Below are positions 22,576 to 32,615 of a stretch of DNA of 64,000 nt, piece after piece (position 1 is the first letter of the stretch; each line of letters starts with the position of its first letter). The DNA comes from Malachius bipustulatus (taxonomy: Eukaryota; Arthropoda; Insecta; Coleoptera; Melyridae), in contig CAJUUM010000036.1 in assembly GCA_910589415.1 (NCBI GenBank), forward strand, positions 357,548 through 421,547, in the 5' to 3' direction. A program made the position numbers and the translations under genes. Below the pieces are notes generated by a model. That model made no database searches. It worked only from the letters and a program-made list of their open reading frames with translations, and was not told the origin of the DNA.

Positions 22576-22968
22576 AAATTAAAAGGCAAGACAGAATTGA
22601 TTGATGAGTGAAGCAAGTTAGAAGGCAACGAGGCGAGTGAGTGATAAAAGGTATCTAGTGACATTTCCCTTGAGCTGACCCTTGAGCACCCCTGAGGCAA
22701 GATAGACCCTGAGCAGCATGAGAATAAAGTAAGTACCAATTGTAATTGATTTCTGTAAATTGAACTTATATTTTATTTCCATTTTTGTAACCCCCTGAGA
22801 TCATTTGTTAGTAATAAACCTGTATTGTTATAAAAAGATCTTGTCCATTTTTCCTTCTACGAAGTCCCTGAAGCTCGCTCTCTAAAGAGAGATGCGGCAT
22901 ATGGTGGAGGCGCCCTTTCGTTCCCATTTTCACTAACCTTTATCACTCAATTTAAAAAATAACTTCCC
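22565..22968 (+). repeat. 5' LTR and leader of a forward Ty3/gypsy element
   Basis: A roughly 335-bp stretch ends in gcggca at about 22899. It is followed two bases later by TGGTGGAGGCGCC, which starts with the TGG of a primer-binding site. It contains AATAAA near 22814. Gag starts at 22969. The left limit is uncertain because the second LTR is missing from the window. Confidence 0.5.
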
Positions 22969-23766
22969 ATGAACCCTGATAAACCTATAACTCGTAGTGA
23001 AGCTAAAAAGAATATTTTAAAACTTGATCTAGATTTCTCTAAATTTAACCCTCCCTCACGTAGCACTGAACAAGTACAAGTTTTTAAGCCCACAACTAGT
23101 TTAACTAGAAGCCCACCCAATTCTGCACCCCCTTTCGCCACAAATAAATCTGTATCAGAAAATCACGAAACGTTGCCAACTCCCCCTCTACACCTATTGA
23201 ATCCCTTGAGTTGGGTGAAAACCTTCAGAACCCCACACAAAGTACCGAAACACCATCTTTTGTCGACACTTCAAATCAAATTAGCTCCATGGCGGACGTG
23301 ACAATCTCACAAGCTTTAAAGTCAAATAAATCACCAGTGGTTCCTCAATTTATAAGCCCATCCATTTTTGACCCTGCAAAATCCGATCCTATTACATTTA
23401 TTAAAAGTTATGACAGGTGTAGTATTGCTAACGGATGGTCAGATGATTTAAGAATATCTTATTTCGGAACTTTTCTTGATGGAGCCGCAAACAGATGGTA
23501 TCAAAAAAATGTAAAAAGTAAGCCTGAGTCAAATTGGGAAAACATCAAGAAGGATGTTGAAATAGAATTTAATAATTGTGCAAATGACATGTCGGCAGAG
23601 TTTAATTTTGAAAATAGAAAACAGAAAGAGAATGAAACATTGAGAGAATACTTTTACGCTTTAATGACTTTAGCTTTTGATTATGATGAGGACATGACCG
23701 ACAAAACTTTTATAAAACATTTTGAGAGAGGGATAAACGCTAAATATAACACGACATATAAGACAA
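22969..23766 (+). pseudogene. Gypsy gag, first part
   Basis: The start at 22969 (MNPDKPITRSEAKK) fits just after the primer-binding site. A frameshift near 23210 moves to the frame that reads the capsid: FDPAKSDPITFIKSYDR, LRISYFGTFLDGAANRWYQ, ENETLREYFYALM. The protein is cut at 23766 by the element at 23767-28274 and continues at 28279. Confidence 0.8.
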
Positions 23767-24109
23767 TGTGACGTTACGTCGAGCGTCACGACGCCGCAAC
23801 GTCGAATTATACAATTAATTTAATATAAATAATAAATTAATTTTTAATTTTTAAATACAAAATTCGATTCTTTTATATTTTATAAAAGGTCTCATATTAA
23901 TATTCAAAAAGACGGTAGTAACAGATAAGAAACCGAAGCCAAGCCAACTGAAGAGATAAGACGGCGTTGTTTACGGTCGGAAACTAGCGTCACTGGTAAA
24001 ATTTGTAATATTTCAAATTAAATAAAGGAATGTTGTTGTTGTCATGAAGAAGCAACAGGCAAAAAAGGGACGCGCCCGATAACACGGCGTTGTTTACACG
24101 AAAACCGGC

Positions 24110-24116
24110 TATATAA
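24110..24116 (+). promoter_or_regulatory. TATA box of the LTR promoter
   Basis: TATATAA in a GC-richer context (ccggctatataagcagcgg). The predicted transcript would start about 30 bases downstream, near 24140, right where the hairpin array begins. The same box is in the 3' LTR near 27200. Confidence 0.7.
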
Positions 24117-24137
24117 GCAGCGGACGAAGAATGAATC

Positions 24138-24570
24138 GGGGAGAGCGAATACAGACATCTTAGGAAGTTGACCTTCGATATTCTGCTAGCTCTCCGAATC
24201 CTCCAAAAAGGAACGAAGTGTTGGAAAGTTGCTCCTCCACTTATGTACTTTTAATCCAATCCCGAATCTCGCACGTTGCGCGAAATTCATCCAAGTTCAC
24301 GCTGGAGCTAGGAAGTTGACCTTCCTCCAGGTGGCTTACCAGAGCGCGCCCTCCGGGCTATCGAACGCAAATCAGTGGTAGCATGTTGCCCTGCCCTGAT
24401 TTAATTGTTCCGGAGCGGTGTCAATTCTTTTCCCTAGACGCTAGAATGTTGCTCTAGCGCCAAGTCACCGATCGAGATCTTCTACGTAAGTTGCACATGG
24501 AAGATCTAGTCGGCTAGACGTAAATTTAATCTTCTGTATATCCTATAATTGAAAGTTGATCAATTATGCG
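24138..24570 (+). other. Array of eight stem-loops with conserved A-N-GTTG-M loops (5' LTR)
   Basis: Eight consecutive inverted repeats each present a loop fitting A-N-G-T-T-G-(A/C). Loop positions: 24165-24171 AAGTTGA, 24226-24232 AAGTTGC, 24273-24279 ACGTTGC, 24313-24319 AAGTTGA, 24383-24389 ATGTTGC, 24446-24452 ATGTTGC, 24488-24494 AAGTTGC, 24553-24559 AAGTTGA. Stems differ in sequence but pair. Examples are CGCTAGA with TCTAGCG at loop 6, ATAATTGA with TCAATTAT at loop 8, and AGATCTTC with GAAGATCT outside loop 7. Loop 5 is closed by a 9-base loop. Conserved loops on unrelated stems suggest a protein- or RNA-binding site in the R region. Confidence 0.85.
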
Positions 24571-24626
24571 GTAGCAGAGATTTTATTCCCATGTAGTTTG
24601 TTCGATTTGTAAATAATTTAATTTTT

Positions 24627-24632
24627 AATAAA
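24627..24632 (+). promoter_or_regulatory. Polyadenylation signal AATAAA in the LTR
   Basis: AATAAA follows the hairpin array. If used in the 3' LTR, the R region would span roughly 24140-24650 and carry the hairpins at both ends of the RNA. A second aataaa occurs near 25148. Confidence 0.5.
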
Positions 24633-25188
24633 GATAATACATTTTAAGTCATTAAAACGCCATAGAGCGTTACTATTTCAATCAGAAATTATTATATTAA
24701 ATTTACCACAAAATAAAATCAAACTCATTTTCATTTCATTTTCAAATTATTGCCGCCTTGATAAAATACCAGTTTTTATTCAAGAATCACGGCATCGAGA
24801 AATCTTCTGTTGGTAAAAACCCTTATCTGAATATAGACACCAACCGAGGTGTTATTATATCTCTCTCGCTCCCGTGCTGCAGTCGCTCCACGGGTAGGTG
24901 CATTTAATCTTGTATTTTTGTGTGTTTTTGTAGCAATCTGACGGCATCAGGCGACCAGCTTGAGCGATGACCTTGACCTAGACACCCCTTGCGATAGGTG
25001 AACTCGACGCCAGCCGGAAAACCAAGAATATATAATCGGTTCACGATGTTTTAATTTATTAATTTAAATAAATAAATTGATTTCTTTTTAGCACATTGTT
25101 GTGATTATTTTCATGTATGTGTCTGTCCTCCCAACTGTCTGAATGCAAATAAAAGTAACATTCCTTAAAAAAAAAAAGGACGTTACAA

Positions 25189-25201
25189 TTGGCGCCCAAC
25201 G
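25189..25201 (+). other. Primer-binding site (tRNA-Lys type)
   Basis: TGGCGCCCAACG begins about two bases after the LTR end. This matches the common retroelement site complementary to the 3' end of lysine tRNA. Confidence 0.8.
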
Positions 25202-25283
25202 TTATCGAACCTAAAATAGCGCATCACTGATATAGTGAAGCCAAGAATATTTAAATTAGAAACCAGAGTTTAAATAAACAATT

Positions 25284-26717
25284 ATGACTAATTCAGACAG
25301 TGAGGGTGAGACACAGAAAGTCACAACAAGTGCGTGGATCCAGCAGCTCACAAAAGAGCAAGCTGTTATCGAGGCTACCATATTGGGTCTCGACAGTTCC
25401 GGGAAGTTGGACGAAATAAGAGCTCGACTTCGAGGACATTTTGCACTGGTAGCGTTAGGGACCCGTCAAGGAGCCCTACCCAAAACAAAACCAGAAGGAA
25501 ACAACGAACCACCTCAATCGCAAGAAAACGACAGGTTGAGGCAACAGTTAAGAGACGCCTACGAAGCTATCAAAATTTTACAACAAAGAATATCAACAAC
25601 AGAAAACTTAATAAATGACCCGGCGGAAAACCAACCCCCGAGGTCCAACCCAATACAGTCAAACGATTCCGGTCAACCAACACCGGAGCAGCCGCAAAAC
25701 AGGCACTCGTATCCATTAGACTCCCTAAATATAATACAAAAAGGAAATGTGTATTTTGGGGGACGACCCTCTGAAGCACCAGCGTTTATAGAACGTATGG
25801 AGGAGCTAATGGAAACTTTCAATATCCCACAAGAACATCTGAGACAAGCTCTACCGATATGCCTACGCAACGACGCATTGGCATGGCATAGAAATAATGT
25901 CACCAGATGGAATTCGTGGGAAGAATTTAAAAACATTTTCAAAATGGACTTCTTTCCAGCTAAATACGAGGAAATGCTCGAAGAAGCCATCAGAAGCCGC
26001 AAGCAACGATTCAATGAAGCACCAGGGTCGTACATAAACGATATTCAGACCCTGATACGCAGAGAGGGACGCCTGAACGAAATACAAACCGTCGAAATGG
26101 TATACAAAAATATGTTGCCAAAGTATAAATTCTACATTAGACGAAGCGATTTCGATTCACTGTCCACACTCAGGCAATTGATGCAAGACTACGACAGCAT
26201 ACAAGGAGAAATCGCAAGGTCGAAAGAAGAACGATTTCCCAACAGACAACCAGGACAAGCTGGCCCCAAAGACACCCCTCCTCGACAAATACTAACCGCA
26301 ACAGAAAGCAAAAATCAAAAGTCGGACGAGCGCATTTTTATCCCAGTCAAAACGAAGAACGTAGCATTTGAAGCATTACTGGACACAGGTAGTACCCAAA
26401 ACTACATAAACCCAGACACGGCCGCAAAATGGCCAGAAGCAATATTCAGATGCTACGAAACAGTCGAAATGGCTAACAATTCGCATTCCGAAGTAAAAGA
26501 GAAATGCAATATACCGTGCGAAATAAGCGGCATAAAAGCAGAAGTTACTTTCGCAATACTGCCGGGACTCCCAGTCGACGCTATCCTCGGGACAGAGTTC
26601 ATGACAGAACATGGACTACGCTTAGATTTCAGCGAAAAAGGGAAAGCCACCCGACTAGAATTCCAGAAACATAGGCCAGATTACGACATAAGAAAACGAA
26701 ATTGGGAGCCACCGTAA
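25284..26717 (+). CDS. gag: Gag-protease polyprotein, intact
   Basis: A 477-residue frame without interruption. It has an N-terminal helical region with a Gln-rich coiled-coil-like part (about residues 75-105) and a Pro/Asn-rich linker. A capsid domain of the Retrotrans_gag type follows (AFIERMEELMETFNI, LRNDALAWHRNN, WEEFKNIFKMDFFP, about 165-245). A retroviral-type aspartic protease is near the C-terminus: ALLDTGST with D367, and ILGTEFM at about 434-440. No CCHC zinc knuckle is seen. Capsid would form particles and the protease would cleave them. The stop at 26717 precedes the 3' LTR by 140 bases, with no room for RT. The start was chosen as the first ATG after the primer-binding site. Confidence 0.9.
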   Translation: MTNSDSEGETQKVTTSAWIQQLTKEQAVIEATILGLDSSGKLDEIRARLRGHFALVALGTRQGALPKTKPEGNNEPPQSQENDRLRQQLRDAYEAIKILQQRISTTENLINDPAENQPPRSNPIQSNDSGQPTPEQPQNRHSYPLDSLNIIQKGNVYFGGRPSEAPAFIERMEELMETFNIPQEHLRQALPICLRNDALAWHRNNVTRWNSWEEFKNIFKMDFFPAKYEEMLEEAIRSRKQRFNEAPGSYINDIQTLIRREGRLNEIQTVEMVYKNMLPKYKFYIRRSDFDSLSTLRQLMQDYDSIQGEIARSKEERFPNRQPGQAGPKDTPPRQILTATESKNQKSDERIFIPVKTKNVAFEALLDTGSTQNYINPDTAAKWPEAIFRCYETVEMANNSHSEVKEKCNIPCEISGIKAEVTFAILPGLPVDAILGTEFMTEHGLRLDFSEKGKATRLEFQKHRPDYDIRKRNWEPP

Positions 26718-26856
26718 TCAAGTAAGAAAAATTCACCTTAATAATGGAACCCTGTTCGTGAGTTTGCCACTCACCATATTTAGAAGGTTCCTTTACTTTT
26801 AACACAGAAAAAAAATCTCCCTAGCAGTAAATTTTTTTTTCATAAGGTCAGCGGGG

Positions 26857-28274
26857 TGTGACGTTACGTCGAGCGTCACGACGCCGCAACGTCGAATTAT
26901 ACAATTAATTTAATATAAATAATAAATTAATTTTTAATTTTTAAATACAAAATTCGATTCTTTTATATTTTATAAAAGGTCTCATATTAATATTCAAAAA
27001 GACGGTAGTAACAGATAAGAAACCGAAGCCAAGCCAACTGAAGAGATAAGACGGCGTTGTTTACGGTCGGAAACTAGCGTCACTGGTAAAATTTGTAATA
27101 TTTCAAATTAAATAAAGGAATGTTGTTGTTGTCATGAAGAAGCAACAGGCAAAAAAGGGACGCGCCCGATAACACGGCGTTGTTTACGCGAAAACCGGCT
27201 ATATAAGCAGCGGACGAAGAATGAATCGGGGAGAGCGAATACAGACATCTTAGGAAGTTGACCTTCGATATTCTGCTAGCTCTCCGAATCCTCCAAAAAG
27301 GAACGAAGTGTTGGAAAGTTGCTCCTCCACTTATGTACTTTTAATCCAATCCCGAATCTCGCACGTTGCGCGAAATTCATCCAAGTTCACGCTGGAGCTA
27401 GGAAGTTGACCTTCCTCCAGGTGGCTTACCAGAGCGCGCCCTCCGGGCTATCGAACGCAAATCAGTGGTAGCATGTTGCCCTGCCCTGATTTAATTGTTC
27501 CGGAGCGGTGTCAATTCTTTTCCCTAGACGCTAGAATGTTGCTCTAGCGCCAAGTCACCGATCGAGATCTTCTACGTAAGTTGCACATGGAAGATCTAGT
27601 CGGCTAGACGTAAATTTAATCTTCTGTATATCCTATAATTGAAAGTTGATCAATTATGCGGTAGCAGAGATTTTATTCCCATGTAGTTTGCTCGATTTGT
27701 AAATAATTTCATTTTTAATAAAGATAATAAATTTTAAGTCATTAAAACGCCATAGAGCGTTACTATTTCAATCAGAAATTATTATATTAAATTTACCACA
27801 AAATAAAATCAAACTCATTTTCATTTCATTTTCAAATTATTGCCGCCTTGATAAAATACCAGTTTTTATTCAAGAATCACGGCATCGAGAAATCTTCTGT
27901 TGGTAAAAACCCTTATCTGAATATAGACACCAACCGAGGTGTTATTATATCTCTCTCGCTCCCGTGCTGCAGTCGCTCCACGGGTAGGTGCATTTAATCT
28001 TGTATTTTTGTGTGTTTTTGTAGCAATCTGACGGCATCAGGCGACCAGCTGCGATGACCTTGACCTAGACACCCCTTGCGATAGGTGAACTCGACGCCAG
28101 CCGGAAAACCAAGAATATATAATCGGTTCACGATGTTTTAATTTATTAATTTAAATAAATAAATTGATTTCTTTTTAGCACATTGTTGTGATTATTTTCA
28201 TGTATGTGTCTGTCCTCCCAACTGTCTGAATGCAAATAAAAGTAACATTCCTTAAAAAAAAAAAGGACGTTACA
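26857..28274 (+). repeat. 3' LTR (1418 bp) of the gag-protease element
   Basis: Near-identical copy of 23767-25187, including the TATA box, the eight hairpins (loops offset by 3090 bases) and the terminal TTACA. One visible difference is the loss of tga-type bases near 28050. Confidence 0.95.
27228..27660 (+). other. Second copy of the eight-hairpin array (3' LTR)
   Basis: All eight loops seen in the 5' LTR recur unchanged at the equivalent positions. In a transcript this copy would lie in the 3' R region. Confidence 0.85.
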
Positions 28275-28278
28275 ACAA

Positions 28279-28960
28279 TAAGAAACAAAGTAGAGTCCAT
28301 TCAAGATTTAAAAGAAATCATTGTAAGAGTAGATGATATAATAGACACTAAAAGTCCAAGTCCGATTCAGGAAGTCTTACCCTTATCTGAAATGTCAAAA
28401 TTGCAAATTACTGATCGAAATCAATATTATAGTTATTCAAAACCACCCCCATGCAATCAGCATTACCCCGAGAATTTCAGAAGAGATAATCGACCTCGAT
28501 TTAATCAAAATCTTACTAAAAATAATAATGTCGTTATAATAATGACTACTCAAATGCAACCAGGCACAACTTCCCTAAATGCAAATTTTGTGGACGAAAT
28601 AATCACTTCTCTAATCAGTGTAGTGATAATAATTTTCATCAAAATAATTTTGCAAATACGCCCAATAATACCTTTCCCAATTGCATATTTTGTGGTCGGA
28701 ATAATCATCCTTCCAATAGCTGTAGATTTGCCAATTCACAACCGTCCAGCTGGTCCAATAAAAATTTAACTAAATAAGACAGTAGAAAACCCCCCTATTG
28801 TCGATTACTTAGGGTCAAAATCAGGACTGTCGCAATCTAATAGACTTAGCCTAAAAAATCACTCACTTATATGTATATTTTGTGGAATGACTAATCATTT
28901 AGCAAGTAAATGTAAATTCAGAAGATATCCAATTAATAGAAGAAGATTAATTAAGAAGAT
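28279..28960 (+). pseudogene. Gypsy gag, second part with three zinc knuckles
   Basis: This continues the capsid frame from 23766 (ESIQDLKEIIVRVDDII). After a frameshift it carries three C-X2-C-X4-H-X4-C nucleocapsid fingers: CKFCGRNNHFSNQC near 28580, CIFCGRNNHPSNSC near 28690, and CIFCGMTNHLASKC near 28870. Such fingers bind genomic RNA for packaging. Stops and shifts make the gene inactive. Confidence 0.85.
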
Positions 28961-28984
28961 AAACAATTAAAAAAAAACTACGAA

Positions 28985-29920
28985 TTAGCAATCAGTCCCA
29001 ACAAGTCCCAAATTTTAACAATTAATGCCCAGATAAACGAAAATTCTGTTCAAGTTTTAATTGACACAGGAGCAGATATTAATATAATTCGGAAAGACGT
29101 AGCAGAAAAATTCATAAGAAACTTGCAATCACGACAAAAAATATCTTTAATAACAGCCGGTGGAAACAAAGTCATTACTTTAGGAAACGTAAAATTTAAA
29201 TTAAAAGTAGGTGCTTTAGTAACATCATGCAACGCCGCTGTCGTTGATTCCCTTCCCGTGCCTTTTATCCTAGGAGCGGAATTTCTAAAAAAATTTAGTG
29301 CAATAATTGACCTGAAAAATAAATTTATTTCTTTTGAAAATAGAGAATTGCGTACAAAAATTTGTTTAAATAAAGAAATTAATTCAAATAATGAATCGTT
29401 CCCCGTGATTAGTAAGCAAAATAAAACCTCGGAAGTGCGCCGAGTTAAGGACAATGCTCTGAGCACACCAGCTAACATGACACTCAATAAAGTTATAAGT
29501 TATGAAACAATTTGGGAATTATTAAACCTACTCAAATCTGAACTTATAGCTCAAGAAATATCAGACATAGAACTTGAAATACCTCAATTTCCAAAAAATA
29601 CTTTGGCAATTAGAGAAATCGAAAATATGATTCTTTATATTTTTTCAGACGTAACAGTAGATATTTGTCTATTAAATTTACATGAGAACATAGAAAACCC
29701 CCCTTCTTTGACACAAAATAACGCCGAAAGTGTGGCACAAACGTGCGTTTGGGTACACTCACCTAAACCGAACCCTAAAACCAATTGCCCCTCAGACCCC
29801 TCTAATAGCAGGGATTATTATAATTCAAAAATTGAAGTTTCACTGAAAAAAGATATAACATTCAATTCCACCCCGAGCAAATTTCGGGGAGGGAAAGAAC
29901 GCTACTTAGCAGCCAGCTAA
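28985..29920 (+). pseudogene. Gypsy protease and following linker
   Basis: It contains VLIDTGADINIIR with the DTGA active site near 29060 and PFILGAEFLKKFSAIIDL near 29265. The frame then runs about 200 residues without a recognised domain. Its last part (KIEVSLKKDITFNSTPSKF) resembles the very start of a reverse transcriptase. It could therefore belong to a different element from the RT at 31359; I could not decide. Confidence 0.7.
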
Positions 29921-31358
29921 CTCCAAATAAATTTTCAATAAAATTTTATCAATAGCATATTAAGCAACATTTAAGCAATATTTTACTGAATGGCAATGCA
30001 CATTAAGAGTAACCAGATGGGGTGAGACAATAAGAACGACACAGATTAGAACAATTTATTTAACAAGATTGCATTATTCAATTGCACAATAATTATTCAA
30101 AATGCTAATAATAGTAACAATAAAAATGGGCAATAGGTAGGCACAGTAATGAATTAATTTAACAAAGCTGAATATTTGTAACTTAAGTGATTTAACAAGT
30201 GATAGGTAATAGAAATGATTAATTATAAAAAATTAATTTAGAAAAAATTTGAGAATAAACTAACTATCGGAAAGAGAATACAAAATCACTATATTATATA
30301 ATTAACATTCAGAATGAGCATTAGAATTTTTTTAAGATCTCACGAATCTTCAAGGGATGTCTTTATTGAAATAAATTAACTCAAAACAAGAAAAATGATA
30401 ATGACGTCAGGCACTTAGCTTTTGTTCTGATGCGATGCTTGACGTGGCCTCAGGATCGGATTTTCCAGCAGCTCTGGAATTACGGCACGCCGCTGCCTCA
30501 GGATATCCCAGTTGTCACCCTGGAGTTCTGGTGACTGATGGGTCCTGCTACTGATGAGTCCTGGTGGTGTGGACTCATCTTGACGGCAAGGGATGATGCT
30601 TGCCTATGGACGCTGCTTCTCCATCTCCAGAAAAGGAGGGCGAGTGCCTTCAAAATAATAATAGAGATCAGTACTTGCACTCCATAGGCCGGATCTTCAA
30701 TAGCCACCTGACGCCATGTCGTTCAGATCGCCTTGAAGATACGCCTACATGATTTCACAAATAAAATGTAACAAATTTAATGATAATAACAATAATAGCT
30801 ATACCTATTTATAAAAAGCAAAATATGAAATGAAATAATACGAAAGAGAATAATTTATTAATTTACAGCTATAAAAGCACTCATGAACAAAATATGAAAC
30901 AAAATAGTACAAAAAGTTAACAGCCATAAAATAAGCATTGATGATGACGATCATGAATAATTATAAATGCATCGCCTGCCGCTGATTCGAGAAAAATAAT
31001 TTAATATTAAAAATCGAGAAAATTCAGTACTCACCCTGTTGGAAGAGAACAATCACTTTCTAGCCGGACATGGTTCTGGATTTCGAGAACTCTAAAGAAA
31101 AATCGTCTAGGAGAGCCAAAAGCGCCGAATTTATTTCCCTTCTTATCAAAATTAAATTATCACCGGCGACTGCCACCGACTGCTCGACGACGTCCGAACA
31201 ACGTTCCCTACCACCGAGAATTTTCACCAAGGCGGTGAAATGTAAAACTCAGCCATCGAGATACACATACAGGGCGATCACGGTCACTACCGCACTATAG
31301 AAAAATAATAATTGTAAATTATGTAAAAAAATGGTAACATCTCAATTGAGATGTTACA
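29921..31358 (-). mobile_element. Unclassified insertion of about 1.4 kb in gypsy pol
   Basis: This interrupts pol between protease and RT. The right end is gagatgttaca, part of a 22-bp palindrome (taacatctc/gagatgtta). Read on the minus strand the insert starts TGTAACATCTC, LTR-like. The left end is not resolved. It has no recognised protein. On the minus strand it carries a consensus splice donor (GTGAGT, 31029-31034) and an acceptor (about 30745) that would remove 290 bases. Confidence 0.45.
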
Positions 31359-32067
31359 AAGACTAGAACTCAAAGTTGAAACTTATTGTAGTACACTAGA
31401 TAATACACAAAATGACCTAATATTATTCCCTAATGACGAATTTTTAAAGAAAAAAAAAGCTGTTGTTAAAACTTAATAACAATGTTCAGCCCAATGATAA
31501 TTTGGAATTAATTTCTCGAAACCCTACTCCAGTAATTCTGTTTAAAGGCACAACCTTAGGTTTCCTAAAACAAAATGCGGATATTAATAATTTGAGATCT
31601 AAAAGAGTTTTTGTCATAAATAGAGACTTAGTACCAGACAAAAAACGAAATTTTAGAATTAATGAATCATTATCAGAAAAAGAACAGCAAAGTATTCTAG
31701 CATTATTGCACAGGTACAATGACGTTTTTGCGGATGATTTATCAGAAATAGGGAGCACAAACTTAATGCAACATAAGATAGAGGTAATAGATGACACCCC
31801 CTTTAAGAGTAAACCATACCGTGTGAGTCCAACAGAAAGGGAAACAATAGGCAAACAAATCGAAGAAATGTTACAACAAGGCATAATTAGACCCAGTCAA
31901 TCTGACTACTCATCGCCAATAATTGTACTTGTAAAAAAGAAAGGAGAAGTAGAAAAAACTAACGATTTTGCATTGATTATAGAAAACTGAATGCAGTTAC
32001 AAAAAAAAGCAATTGCCCCATCACTGATCTAGAATCCGTAGTAACGTACATGGGACAAGCCAAATAT
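31359..32067 (+). pseudogene. Gypsy reverse transcriptase, N-terminal part
   Basis: It reads QHKIEVIDDTPFKSKPYRV, IEEMLQQGIIRPSQSDYSSP, IIVLVKKK, RKLNAVTKKSNCPITDLES. These are the fingers of a Ty3/gypsy RT. A frameshift lies near 31970. It stops at MGQAKY, where the LINE at 32068 entered, and resumes at 36094. Confidence 0.85.
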
Positions 32068-32615
32068 AATAATAATAATAATAATAATAAACACCTTTAT
32101 TTGCCATCATACTTACAATATCAGCAAAGTATTACATACACTACAGTAGTGACGGCAAACTAAGAGGCGAAGTTCAACTTGAGCATTATATAAGCTCAAG
32201 CTGATCTACCACTTAACCCCCGTGAATATATTCGCTAAACCTACTTAACGAGCTAAGTTAGATCTAAAGGTAAAGAAATCATACAAAAAAAAACAATACA
32301 AAACCTATTTGACATCAGACTAAGAAAACAGTATCAACTTTGAATCTAAGTACATTGAATACAGGTGTACAAGTCACAGCAGTGGACAATAAAAAAACAC
32401 ATTAATAAATAAATTTACGGATTCCTATCATTATAATGCTTAGAATTATGAAGCATTACCTCCCTCTTTGCAACCACCAAAAACATCAGCAAGAACCCTT
32501 CACTTTCATTCTTAAGTAAAAAAAAAAAAAATTATCATTGAGCGACAATAGCAAGAGCCATATGACAATAAAATTAACAAGACAAATCAGAATTCCAAGA
32601 CCAATGGACATTGCG

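Larger units (their letters stand above)
23767..25187 (+). repeat. 5' LTR (1421 bp) of the gag-protease element
   Basis: It starts TGTGACGTTACG and ends GACGTTACA, and is almost identical to 26857-28274. I count about five small differences by eye, including one 3-bp gap. It holds a TATA box, a hairpin array and AATAAA. High LTR identity implies recent insertion. Confidence 0.95.
23767..28274 (+). mobile_element. Non-autonomous LTR retrotransposon carrying only gag and protease
   Basis: Two 1.42-kb direct LTRs flank a 1.67-kb interior. A lysine-tRNA-type primer-binding site follows the 5' LTR and a purine tract (gcgggg) precedes the 3' LTR. The insertion is bounded by ACAA (23763-23766 and 28275-28278) and splits the gypsy gag. 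Removing it with one ACAA restores the gag frame. Its single long frame encodes gag plus protease; no RT, RNase H or integrase is present, so it must borrow them from a relative. Confidence 0.95.
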
